Of a DNA stretch of 12,415 nt, positions 1-5,951 are shown one piece after another. A model generated the notes under the pieces. The model did no database searches. It saw nothing but the letters and a program-made list of their open reading frames with translations, and was not told where the DNA came from. The stretch's first letter is position 1; the number at the start of each line of letters is the position of its first letter. Position numbers and translations under genes: made by a program. The DNA is taken from the NCBI GenBank assembly GCA_934691725.1, contig CAKUTF010000058.1, forward strand, positions 1 to 12,415. The letters run 5' to 3'. This DNA is from an uncultured Fibrobacter sp. (GTDB lineage Bacteria; Fibrobacterota; Fibrobacteria; Fibrobacterales; Fibrobacteraceae).

Positions 1-1
1 C

Positions 2-25
2 GCGGATTATCATCGTCAAGTAAAT
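2..25 (+). repeat. IS30 left terminal inverted repeat
   Basis: This 24-base end pairs as an inverted repeat with 905-928, with 18 of 24 positions matching: the 7-base outer and 9-base inner blocks match fully and the 8 central bases mostly differ. IS30 transposases bind and cleave such 20-30 bp ends. Confidence 0.75.
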
Positions 26-53
26 CCATTCGCGGCTGAAAACAACAAAAAAA

Positions 54-77
54 TCCCCGGGAAACGAATCCCGGGGA
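54..77 (+). promoter_or_regulatory. Perfect GC-rich hairpin upstream of transposase
   Basis: TCCCCGGG at 54-61 and CCCGGGGA at 70-77 form a perfect 8-bp stem with an 8-base loop, between the left end and the transposase ribosome binding site (AAGGA, 114-118). No U-tract follows, so it is not a classic terminator. In several IS families a hairpin here damps transcription or translation entering from outside, which is the inferred role. Confidence 0.5.
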
Positions 78-124
78 CAGCCAAGTTTCCAGCTTGTCGT
101 TTCCAACCACGAAAAGGACAGGCG

Positions 125-922
125 ATGAGACTCGACCGATATCTAAGATACCAAATCAAGGCCCTGCTGGATGCCGGGCATTCGCAGAAAACCGTCGCAA
201 GCCAGCTCGGAATCTCCCCGGGCGGGCTTTCCAGGGAACTGAAGCGCAACGGGGGCAGGGAAAAGTACGACCCGGACAAGGCCGACAGGAGGGCGGAATG
301 GCTGCAGCGCAAGGCTCACGTCCACTACAGGTACAGCGACGAAGTCTGGGCAGAGACGGTGGCCATGATCCGGGACGACCTCTCGCCCGAACAGGTCGTG
401 AGCCGCACGCCGATAGGGTTCAGGCACGCCGAGGTCGAAATGAAGAACCGTTTCGGGGACTTTGAAATCGACCTGGTCAACGGCGCGAACCACGTCGGCA
501 ACATCCTCACCGCAAACGACAGGCAGTCCAATTTTTGCATCCTGGAGCCGCTCGCCACAAAGGATGCCGGCGATCTGGCCGACACCGTGATTGCCGCGTT
601 CGAGCCTTACAGGGAATTCCTGCACACGGTCACGTCCGACAACGGAAAGGAGTTCGCCTGTCACGCAAGGATGGCGAGGGAACTGGAAATCGGCTACTAC
701 TTCGCGCACCCGTACCGTTCGTGGGAACGCGGGGCGAACGAGAACATGAACGGGCTGATACGGCAGTACCTGCCGAAAGGGTCGTCCTTCGAGGGCCTGA
801 CCAGGGAACAGGTGAAGCGGATCGAGTGGAAACTGAACAACAGGCCGAGAAAGAGGCTTGGATTCTTGACGCCGCTAGAGTATATTTCCATGCAAGTTAA
901 ACAAATTTACTTGGCGGCTTAA
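125..922 (+). CDS. IS30-family transposase with in-frame central deletion
   Basis: 265 aa against roughly 320-380 aa for the family. Residues 6-42 hold an N-terminal helix-turn-helix (QIKALLDAGHSQ, GISPGGLSRELKRN). The DDE core is intact: GDFEIDLV (D116), TSDNGKEF (D172) and GANENMNGLIRQYLPKG (E206), followed by NNRPRKRLGFLTPLEY. After LSPEQVV (86-92) the family normally has about 65-75 residues, including the S-x-E-T-IY-R block, before RPAEVE. Here the sequence jumps to SRTPIGFRHAEVE (93-105), so a second DNA-binding region appears lost without a frame change. AAGGA sits 6 bases before the ATG and supports the start. Autonomous transposition is doubtful, although binding to the ends or trans-complementation is possible. 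Confidence 0.88.
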   Translation: MRLDRYLRYQIKALLDAGHSQKTVASQLGISPGGLSRELKRNGGREKYDPDKADRRAEWLQRKAHVHYRYSDEVWAETVAMIRDDLSPEQVVSRTPIGFRHAEVEMKNRFGDFEIDLVNGANHVGNILTANDRQSNFCILEPLATKDAGDLADTVIAAFEPYREFLHTVTSDNGKEFACHARMARELEIGYYFAHPYRSWERGANENMNGLIRQYLPKGSSFEGLTREQVKRIEWKLNNRPRKRLGFLTPLEYISMQVKQIYLAA

Positions 923-928
923 ATCCGC
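905..928 (-). repeat. IS30 right terminal inverted repeat
   Basis: Inverted partner of 2-25. It overlaps the last codons and stop (920-922) of the transposase, a compact layout common in insertion sequences. A small GGCGG/CCGCC hairpin (913-917 with 925-929) also spans the stop codon. Confidence 0.75.
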
Positions 929-1064
929 CACTTGATAACTTAAATTTATATTAAAAAAAATATTTTTTATTTAATAATTTTTAAATTATAGTAACAGTTC
1001 TATTTAACATTAATCATTCCTCCATCCATTCCTCGGCATTTCCGCAAGCATGCTAATTCCCCTT
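929..1064. other. AT-rich spacer between IS30 and convergent operon
   Basis: No coding region is seen. The stretch contains long A and T runs (about 951-985) with an imperfect AT-only palindrome. It separates the plus-strand transposase from the minus-strand operon end and could act as a weak bidirectional transcription stop, but no GC stem supports this. Confidence 0.4.
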
Positions 1065-2060
1065 TTAATCAACAGAAGCCAGGATTTCTTCGGACGTCAT
1101 CCCAAAATGCTTTTTGAGCGAAGCGTCAATGCCTAAACTTTTTAAATCCCGTAGGCAATTCCGAATTTTTAAAAAAGGCTCCGCGGTTCTGGAATTTCTA
1201 AGCATGACTTGTACCATCCGCTCCGAATACCAATAGAGAATTTCAACCTCGGAACGACTTTTCCGGTTTACAAACGGTTCCGTCAATTCACGGATCGTCG
1301 GCGAATTGCCTAGTGGTTTTTCTTTTCCCTCCCGCGACCCATCGATTACCTGGGCTATTCCTTCATTCAGCCAAATGGGAATTTTCGCCCGAGTCATCGC
1401 TCGCACGAAAGCATGGGAAAGTTCATGAAAAAACATCGGACGATAGACATTCCGGACCTGCATCATCCCGACAGGAATCCGGATTTTTCCGTCAAAGACG
1501 GCTCCGACCCAATCAGGCCGCGGCCCGATTCCCTGGTATTCCGAACTTCGGTAAAGCACCACGTGGAATTTATCTTCAGGATAAAAATGGAACAGACCGC
1601 CAAGCGAATCGTATGCGACTTCCAAAACCGAAAGGGCTTCCATCACATCTTCCCGAGAAAAGCGCCCTTCCAGTTCAAGCCGAAAATGTCCTGAATTTTC
1701 TATGCCGAGTTCACGCATTTCGCGAAGCAGCTGAGCGGACTTCCGGGAGAGAAATTCCAAATCGGGATGTTTAAACTTTAACCCGGCAATATACGCCATA
1801 CATTCTTCATAACGCTCCTCTTCAAAAAGAATCCCTGAAAGATGAAGCTGCAGATTGGTATCGCTTGGCATTTTTTCAAGCAGGTGGCGAACATTTCTCT
1901 CTGCGCATTTCCATTCCCGGGAATCCAGACATTCCTGTGTTTCGGAAATGAACCGGTTGTATTTTTCGACAGCGTACCTTTCCGCCAGATACCCGCGTAT
2001 CTTTTGTCCGCAGAACAGAACAAGCAATACGCATACAAATCCAATAACGATTTTTTTCAC
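1065..2060 (-). CDS. Membrane-anchored TPR plus gluzincin (MA-like) peptidase
   Basis: 331 aa with a GTG start. Residues 1-18 are a hydrophobic signal or anchor (IVIGFVCVLLVLFCG), placing the protein in the envelope. Residues 28-115 look like TPR-type helical repeats (EWKCAERNVRHLLEKMPSD..., EERYEECMAYI). The C-terminal half carries HELSH (212-216) with WLNEGIAQ downstream (E233), the zinc-binding pattern of peptidase-MA-like gluzincins, so the predicted metal ligands H212, H216 and E233 are all present. The substrate is unknown, and such proteins are often periplasmic with poorly known targets. The gene is last in a three-gene operon, 9 bp after the 100-aa gene. The Shine-Dalgarno is weak, and an in-frame alternative start was not obvious. 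Confidence 0.8.
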   Translation of the reverse strand: MKKIVIGFVCVLLVLFCGQKIRGYLAERYAVEKYNRFISETQECLDSREWKCAERNVRHLLEKMPSDTNLQLHLSGILFEEERYEECMAYIAGLKFKHPDLEFLSRKSAQLLREMRELGIENSGHFRLELEGRFSREDVMEALSVLEVAYDSLGGLFHFYPEDKFHVVLYRSSEYQGIGPRPDWVGAVFDGKIRIPVGMMQVRNVYRPMFFHELSHAFVRAMTRAKIPIWLNEGIAQVIDGSREGKEKPLGNSPTIRELTEPFVNRKSRSEVEILYWYSERMVQVMLRNSRTAEPFLKIRNCLRDLKSLGIDASLKKHFGMTSEEILASVD

Positions 2061-2069
2061 GATAGAGAT

Positions 2070-2372
2070 TCATCCCAGGAATTGTTCGATTTTTTCATTC
2101 CAGCCGTCGGTATGTTCCGATAGCAGAAGTTTTCCCTTTTCACAGAGAATAAAAAAGCAATCCTCTTCGACAACTTCAAAATCGGAGCCTCCATTATAGA
2201 CATTGGCAATTCCATAAGTTTCCCTGTCGCGGTAAAGAATTACTTTGCAGCGAAATTCAGAGGAAAGTTCCAGAGCTTTTCTTTCAAGAACTTTGTCCGG
2301 TGCATTTTCTACCGAAACGGAAAACGGGGGAGTTTTCAATACACGACAGATGACACAGACTTCTTCTTGCAT
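2070..2372 (-). CDS. Hypothetical 100-aa protein
   Basis: I do not recognise this protein. It is a small, probably cytoplasmic protein with no signal peptide or membrane segment. It begins MQEEVCVICRVLK with a CxxC-like pair (C6, C9), and further cysteines occur at about 42 and 76. Its ATG directly abuts the stop of the upstream TSCPD gene (stop 2373-2375, start 2370-2372), so the two are probably translationally coupled. The peptidase gene follows 9 bp later. The predicted mix of alternating strands and charged turns (CKVILYRDRETYGIANVY, DCFFILCEKGKLLL) suggests a compact alpha-beta fold. Coding status is supported by the operon packing. Confidence 0.65.
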   Translation of the reverse strand: MQEEVCVICRVLKTPPFSVSVENAPDKVLERKALELSSEFRCKVILYRDRETYGIANVYNGGSDFEVVEEDCFFILCEKGKLLLSEHTDGWNEKIEQFLG

Positions 2373-2618
2373 TTACAGGACTTCGCGAATCGCCTTCGCC
2401 AGCTGGTCGGCGCAGGAAGTGGATTTTCCGTTACAGGTGTTTCCTTCCAGAATATCGGCAATTTCCTTCATGTTTTTGCCTTCGCAAAGTTTTCCGATGG
2501 CTTTCAGGTTTCCGTTGCATCCTCCGACAAACTTCAAATTGAACATTTTCCCGTCTTGATAGTCAAAAGAGATGTGTTTGGCGCAAACGCCGCATGGATT
2601 GAATTCTTTTTTCTGCAT
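2373..2618 (-). CDS. TIGR03905-family TSCPD-domain protein
   Basis: 81 aa, a typical length for this family. It follows the family pattern closely: GVCAKHISFDYQDGK near the N-terminus, then NLKFVGGCNGNLKAIGKLCEG in the middle and CNGKSTSCADQLAKAI at the end, where most members read TSCPDQ. The conserved cysteines (C9, C12, C34, C45, C62, C69) suggest metal or redox chemistry. The domain resembles the C-terminal cysteine-rich tail of adenosylcobalamin-dependent ribonucleotide reductases, but free-standing members have no firmly known role. It is the first gene of the minus-strand operon and is divergent from the acyltransferase across a 34-bp gap. Confidence 0.85.
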   Translation of the reverse strand: MQKKEFNPCGVCAKHISFDYQDGKMFNLKFVGGCNGNLKAIGKLCEGKNMKEIADILEGNTCNGKSTSCADQLAKAIREVL

Positions 2619-2652
2619 ACGGACAATTTAAAAATTCTAATTTAGTTTAGCG

Positions 2653-3444
2653 ATGTTTTTACGAGTTCAATTCTTGCAAAAATTCTTGTATGCGGCCTTA
2701 AAAATTTCAGGTTGGAAAAAAAGTGTACTCTGGAAAAACTTAGATTACCTCTATCCTGGAATGAGTATTCGCCAAAAGAAAAATTTTAGAGACAAGTTAC
2801 TGAAAAATCTTTCGCAGGACGCCTCTGAATTTTTGACAAGAAGCTGGATTTATTCGAAAGGGGACTCCCGATTTTCAGTTGATAAAAAAAGTATTCCTGT
2901 TTTAGAACAGATGAAACAGGGTGGTCTGATGCTCACGGCGCACTTCGGAAACTACGAAGCGATCGGTCCCTGGCTGGTTAGGCAAGGCGTTCCCCTTTTG
3001 GCAAGTTATGCAAAACTAAAACCGGAATTTTTAGACAAATGGGTCTATTCTAAATATCGTTCGATTGACAATTACAATTATTCACTTTTTATAAACAATC
3101 CAAGAGATATTCTAAAAAAACTCGATGAAAAAAAACTTTTCTGTCTGATAGCCGACCAAGATTTTAGAAATCATCGTTTTACCCTTGGAAATCTGCTAGG
3201 AAAACCCGTTCATTGTAATCCAATTCCAGCCTTTATTTTAAAATATCGCTCAAAAACGCCTATTTACATTTGCTGGATAGAATCCGATTTAAAAACAAAA
3301 ACTTTATTTGCGAAAAGAATTTATGTATCAAACGGCGAAGAAGTTTTTTCAAATTTTCATGCACAACTTGAAAAAATCATCAATTTATTCCCAGAAAGAT
3401 GGTATGGTTGGATTCATCGACGATACTTATCCACAGGGTATTGA
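2653..3444 (+). CDS. Lipid A biosynthesis acyltransferase (LpxL/HtrB-like)
   Basis: 263 aa, somewhat shorter than the roughly 300 aa of LpxL/LpxM. The HX4(D/E) catalytic motif is present as TAHFGNYE (H97, E102). It is followed by the family landmarks CLIADQD (164-170), an extended P-x-F region after NPIPAFIL, and FPERWYGWIHRRY (246-258). The enzyme would add a secondary acyl chain to a lipid A precursor at the inner membrane, implying an LPS-type outer membrane. The N-terminus lacks a strong transmembrane helix. No clear Shine-Dalgarno precedes the ATG, and in-frame stops upstream fix the start. The gene is AT-richer than the par operon. Its last codons include a consensus DnaA box, and a parS lies 9 bp downstream. 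Confidence 0.85.
   Translation: MFLRVQFLQKFLYAALKISGWKKSVLWKNLDYLYPGMSIRQKKNFRDKLLKNLSQDASEFLTRSWIYSKGDSRFSVDKKSIPVLEQMKQGGLMLTAHFGNYEAIGPWLVRQGVPLLASYAKLKPEFLDKWVYSKYRSIDNYNYSLFINNPRDILKKLDEKKLFCLIADQDFRNHRFTLGNLLGKPVHCNPIPAFILKYRSKTPIYICWIESDLKTKTLFAKRIYVSNGEEVFSNFHAQLEKIINLFPERWYGWIHRRYLSTGY
3427..3435 (+). promoter_or_regulatory. DnaA box inside acyltransferase 3' end
   Basis: TTATCCACA matches the consensus TTATNCACA exactly and lies 18 bp before parS site 1. A single 9-mer can arise by chance, but its closeness to parS in an origin-proximal region makes DnaA binding plausible. Confidence 0.4.
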
Positions 3445-3453
3445 GATTCAGAA

Positions 3454-3469
3454 TGTTTCACGTGAAACA
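3454..3469. promoter_or_regulatory. parS: parS site 1 (ParB binding)
   Basis: TGTTTCACGTGAAACA is a perfect parS palindrome, and the flanks extend it to a 24-bp perfect palindrome (3450-3473). ParB would load here as a CTP-dependent clamp and spread. The site lies 9 bp after the acyltransferase stop. Confidence 0.92.
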
Positions 3470-3494
3470 TTCTAAATTTGAATGTAGGATGTTC

Positions 3495-3705
3495 CTTTGC
3501 TGCGATACTTTAGGGAATAGGGACTAGTCCGCGAACGTCTAGGCTTTTGGAAAGCGATACGAGGGACACAGTACAATGTCATTCCCCGGCTTGACCGGGG
3601 AATCTAGATTATCGGGTCAAGCCCGATAATGACCGTTAGCGAGCTTGTCGAACTATTCAGAACTTAGTTGAGAGAGCTTAGAGCTTAGAAATAGTGAACG
3701 TTTAA
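3495..3705 (+). repeat. Composite palindromic repeat, copy A
   Basis: Modules in order: a CGTCTAGGCTTTTGG block (about 3535-3550), a GTCATTCCCC...GGGGAAT palindrome (3578-3603), an ATTATCGGG...CCCGATAATGAC palindrome (3608-3633), CGTTAGCGAGCTTGTCGA, and an AACTTAGTTGAGAGA-GCTTAGAGCTTAG tail (about 3661-3689). The same modules recur at 3711-3910 and inverted at 12165-12340. No protein is supported. This looks like an interspersed hairpin repeat family. Confidence 0.8.
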
Positions 3706-3710
3706 GCTTA

Positions 3711-3910
3711 AGGACTAGGGATTAGTTTACAGACGTCTAGGCTTTTGGGACGCAGTAAGCGGAACACGAGATGAGGAATTTCAAAGCGAACCGTTTCTGC
3801 GCACTGTCATTCCCGTGCCCCGACACGGGAATCTCTGGGATTATCGGGTCAAGCCCGATAATGACCGTTAGCGAGCTTGTCGAGCTATGCCCGACACATC
3901 TGAAAACAGG
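3711..3910 (+). repeat. Composite palindromic repeat, copy B
   Basis: It repeats copy A directly: the CGTCTAGGCTTTTGG block (3734-3748), a variant GTCATTCCCGTG...CACGGGAAT palindrome (3806-3832) in which loop and stem differ but pairing is kept, and an identical ATTATCGGG...CCCGATAATGAC palindrome (3840-3865). CGTTAGCGAGCTTGTCGAGC and GAGCTATGC-CCGACACA follow. The compensated stem change suggests that the hairpin, not the exact sequence, is maintained. Confidence 0.8.
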
Positions 3911-4112
3911 GTCTAAAATTTCTAGCTCCAATACATTCTTTTAATGAACAATCATCGTTATCTGGAGTCTGCAAATTTTTATTCAAATCTTAAAGCGGTA
4001 CGATGCTTATCCCTTTTGAAAATAAAAAATTCATTTCCTTGGAAAGTTGAAAACAGAGTGTTTGCGGACGCAAAATCGGGAGGCTTATTTTTTTCCGTAT
4101 ATTTGAAATTTT
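3911..4112. other. Gene-free AT-rich stretch
   Basis: Nothing recognisable. Short open frames occur on both strands, but neither has a ribosome binding site, family motifs or good context. The stretch lies between repeat copy B and the broken EamA gene and probably represents degraded sequence. Confidence 0.5.
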
Positions 4113-4567
4113 CTATTTTCGCAACACTTGTACGGTAGAATAGTCTGCGAACCAAAGAACCATCAAAAGCGTTCCGAAACCTATCAAACAGCAACCAATC
4201 AAAGATTTCAAAGTAACTTTTTCATGTAAAAAAAAACAAAGGCGAGAATAATCGTAACAATAACGCTCATCTTGTCAATCGGAACGACCTTCGAAGCCTC
4301 CCCTAATTGAAGAGCTCTGTAATAGCACAGCCAGGATGCCCCCGTGGCAAGTCCAGACAAAATCAAAAACAACCAACTTTTTTTTGAAATTTCCCAAATT
4401 CCATTGCCAGAATGGGTAACAAAAAGCATCAACCAGGACATTCCTAAAACAACAGCAGTTCTAATCGCCGTAGCTAAATTAGAATTGACATTTTCAATTC
4501 CTACTTTGGCTAAAATTGAGGTTAAAGTGGCAAATAGAGAAGATAATACCGCAAACAAAATCCACAT
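4113..4567 (-). pseudogene. EamA/DMT-family small transporter, frameshifted
   Basis: The ATG at 4567 opens a four-helix half-size EamA protein: MWILFAVLSSLFATLTSILAKVG, AIRTAVVLGMSWLMLFV, LFLILSGLATGASWLCYYRAL, and GEASKVVPIDKMSVIVTIILAF. In the current frame it stops after 119 aa (4208) as VFFYMKKLL. Just before this is a run of nine T on the coding strand (4228-4236). One frame over, the text continues HEKVTLKSLIGCCLIGFG then TLLMVLW, the conserved fourth-helix ending, to a stop at 4113-4115. A tract of 7 or 10 T restores about 150 aa, close to the family's 137-145. The members are inner-membrane drug/metabolite exporters of unknown substrate. The break may be decay, slippage-based switching or a sequencing error. 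Confidence 0.85.
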
Positions 4568-4632
4568 ACTTTAAATATAGCAAACATTCTACCTAAAATA
4601 AAAACGAATAAATTTTCAGCTCATTTATGAAA

Positions 4633-4648
4633 TGTTTCACGTGAAACA
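4633..4648. promoter_or_regulatory. parS: parS site 2 (ParB binding)
   Basis: A perfect TGTTTCACGTGAAACA core with flanks that extend the palindrome to 26 bp (4628-4653). It lies between the broken EamA gene and the IS200-like remnant, about 1.2 kb from site 1 and 0.65 kb from site 3. Confidence 0.92.
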
Positions 4649-4680
4649 TTTCAATTCATTTAAACAATTTCAACCACCAT

Positions 4681-4699
4681 TTTGAACTGAAAGTTCAAA
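4681..4699. repeat. IS200-like right-end hairpin
   Basis: A perfect 8-bp stem over a GAA loop (TTTGAACT / AGTTCAAA). It overlaps the stop of the displaced transposase frame and shares the ACTGAAAGT core with the hairpin at 5118-5134. Confidence 0.75.
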
Positions 4700-5098
4700 G
4701 CTTCAGATATTTTCGCACCACAATATCGGTTTTACATCTGTACTCTACACACCAAAGACAACTGGTAAGAAATACCGACTCCAGCAGCACTTTCGCAACA
4801 TCGGAAACTCTTTCTGAAACATCCAGAATGTTCTGTTCTTCAATCTCTTGACGAAATCGCTGACGCTGAGCGAAGGCGGATATTCCACATGTATGTGGAT
4901 ATGATCCTTGCTGACGACGCCCTTCAATATGCGGACATCCTCGCTGTCGCAGACCTGCACGAGCAGGTCTCGGCAACGGCGCTGAACATCCCCGGTCAAC
5001 ACCGCATACCGGTACTTCGTTACCCAAACGATGTGGCAACTGAGATTGATCACGCTATGAGTGGTCTTCCGGTTTTCGCCCATAACCAAAAGATACAT
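4695..5098 (-). pseudogene. tnpA: IS200-like TnpA (Y1 HUH transposase), C-terminus decayed
   Basis: The N-terminal part is well preserved: INLSCHIVWVTKYRYAVL (18-34), DVRILKGVVSKDHIHIHVEYPP (54-75) containing the HUH pair H66-x-H68, and SVSDFVKRLKNRT. The expected HFWARGYFV stretch instead reads RYFLPVVFGV and stops at 4745. One frame over, the sequence continues TDIVVRKYLKL to a stop at 4695, matching the helix carrying the catalytic tyrosine (YxxQ region), but the glutamine is lost to a stop. At least one frameshift and one stop are therefore needed to explain the gene, and it should be inactive. The start may be the ATG at 5098 or, more family-like, MGENRK at 5083. Confidence 0.8.
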
Positions 5099-5117
5099 TT
5101 TTAGAAACTGGAAGTGG

Positions 5118-5134
5118 CTGCACTGAAAGTGCAG
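5118..5134. repeat. IS200-like left-end hairpin
   Basis: A perfect 7-bp stem over a GAA loop (CTGCACT / AGTGCAG), upstream of the transposase start. It has the same tip as the hairpin at 4681-4699, so it is probably the TnpA recognition structure. Confidence 0.75.
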
Positions 5135-5226
5135 GGTTTTAACCGTTCATTGGACAATAAAAATTTTAACATAGCAATCAGCCTCGTTGTCATTACGAAA
5201 GTTATCAGACCTTTTATAAAATACGG

Positions 5227-5235
5227 TTATTCACA
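5227..5235 (+). promoter_or_regulatory. DnaA box upstream of rsmG
   Basis: TTATTCACA fits the TTATNCACA consensus exactly, in an AT-rich stretch (5150-5291) 57 bp before parS site 3. It could mark a second origin candidate or DnaA control of the rsmG-par operon. Confidence 0.4.
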
Positions 5236-5258
5236 TTTTATCCAATACAATCTTTATT

Positions 5259-5288
5259 TTGACTGTTTTATTTTAACTCAAATATTCT
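5259..5288 (+). promoter_or_regulatory. Candidate promoter of rsmG-parAB operon
   Basis: TTGACT (5259-5264) and TATTCT (5283-5288) lie 18 bp apart in AT-rich DNA. The predicted start of transcription, near 5295, lies inside parS site 3. ParB bound there could repress its own operon. The match is moderate and an experimental start site is lacking. Confidence 0.45.
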
Positions 5289-5291
5289 AAA

Positions 5292-5951
5292 TTGTTTCAC
5301 GTGAAACATTATCAAAATTCAATACAAGAAAAAATTTTTCTAGACTTTCTCTCTGCCAACGAAATTTCCTTGCCAGAAGAAATGCTTGAAAAACTTTTTA
5401 AATATGCGGAATTGGTTATCCGCGGCAACGAATCAACAAATTTAATTTCGCGGAACGATATTCCAAAATTTTTAACGAGACACATCGCCGACTCTCTATA
5501 CCCTTATATTGTACTATACAAACAAAAACATCTAAAACAGGGAATGATTTGGGCCGATATGGGAGCTGGTGGCGGATGTCCAGTATTTCCTCTTGCTATC
5601 GTATGTCCTAAAATAAACTTCTTCGCTTCGGAACCTCGCCATAAAAGAGTTCTTTTTTTAGAAAATTCAAAAAAAGAATTAAACCTGGAAAACCTGGAAA
5701 TCGTAGGAAAACGCTTTGAAACTTCAAACATTTCAAATTGCGACATCATTTCTTGCCGAGCGCTTTCCCGATTTGAAGCGGACTACGAGCGAGCTTTGCC
5801 AGCCCTCAAGAAAAATGGTCTTTTCATCACATTCAAAAGCAGAGAAATCGCAAAAGAATTGAAAAATATTCCAGACATTCATTTGATCGATTACAAACTT
5901 CCCAACGAAACTCAAGAATACTCTTTAGTGATTAAAGGAATCTATGGGTAA
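5292..5951 (+). CDS. rsmG: 16S rRNA (guanine-N7)-methyltransferase RsmG
   Basis: 219 aa, normal for RsmG (GidB), which methylates G527 of 16S rRNA with S-adenosylmethionine in the cytoplasm. Landmarks: NLISRND (50-56), TRHIADSL (62-69), a SAM-binding loop ADMGAGGGCPVFPLAI (88-103, usually DxGSGAGxPGxxLAI), E114 in the ASEPRHKRVLFLE segment, SCRALS (154-159), and a final strand QEYSLVIKG. Its SAM loop is slightly unusual (GGGCPVFP instead of GAGLPGIP). The start is TTG within parS site 3; a GTG at 5301 is an alternative, and no clear ribosome binding site precedes either. The stop overlaps the parA start by 8 bp, so the two are coupled. Confidence 0.92.
   Translation: MFHVKHYQNSIQEKIFLDFLSANEISLPEEMLEKLFKYAELVIRGNESTNLISRNDIPKFLTRHIADSLYPYIVLYKQKHLKQGMIWADMGAGGGCPVFPLAIVCPKINFFASEPRHKRVLFLENSKKELNLENLEIVGKRFETSNISNCDIISCRALSRFEADYERALPALKKNGLFITFKSREIAKELKNIPDIHLIDYKLPNETQEYSLVIKGIYG
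5293..5308. promoter_or_regulatory. parS: parS site 3, overlapping rsmG start
   Basis: A perfect TGTTTCACGTGAAACA. Read in frame it encodes the first residues (MFHVKH) of RsmG. It probably both loads ParB and links ParB binding to expression of the rsmG-parA-parB operon. Confidence 0.92.

Larger units (their letters stand above)
2..928 (+). mobile_element. IS30-family insertion sequence (internally deleted)
   Basis: The element is bounded by imperfect inverted repeats at 2-25 and 905-928. The outer 7 bases (GCGGATT) and inner 9 bases (CAAGTAAAT) match perfectly, with the same 8-base spacing on both sides. Between them lies one IS30-type DDE transposase gene, which is clearly more GC-rich than the AT-rich DNA that follows. 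At about 0.93 kb it is shorter than the usual 1.0-1.2 kb for IS30, which fits the central deletion in the transposase. The window starts at the left tip, so a target duplication cannot be tested. The exact outer ends may be off by a few bases. Confidence 0.85.
4681..5134 (-). mobile_element. IS200/IS605-family element remnant
   Basis: A Y1-type transposase gene lies between two subterminal hairpins with the same tip. The stem at 4681-4688/4692-4699 and the stem at 5118-5124/5128-5134 both close over a GAA loop, and both carry the core ACTGAAAGT, while the outer stem bases differ but still pair. Imperfect hairpins recognised by TnpA at both ends are a hallmark of this family. No tnpB/IscB partner is present. 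The exact cleavage sites lie somewhat outside these hairpins and cannot be placed. The element sits 32 bp from parS site 2. Confidence 0.8.

Noticed and set aside
1313..1774. 153-aa plus-strand frame
   Set aside because: Antisense shadow of the HELSH peptidase gene, which has clear motifs.
3578..3603. Palindrome as intrinsic terminator of the acyltransferase
   Set aside because: No T-tract follows, and it belongs to a repeat family found at other positions and orientation.
3578..3865. Possible CRISPR array from repeated palindromes
   Set aside because: Only two or three hairpin units of different sequence with irregular spacing; no constant repeat-spacer pattern and no cas genes.
3737..3931. 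64-aa minus-strand open frame with VIIGLDPIIPEIPVSGHGND
   Set aside because: It is a translation of the palindromic repeat copy B; similar spurious proteins appear wherever such repeats are open.
3944..4194. Overlapping short frames on both strands (64 and 71 aa)
   Set aside because: No ribosome binding site or recognisable motifs, and the minus-strand frame overlaps the displaced end of the EamA gene.
4899..4910. DnaA-like TGTGGATAT and a palindromic CCACATGTATGTGG
   Set aside because: Lies in the conserved HUH codons of the transposase (DHIHIHVEYP), so it is explained by coding.
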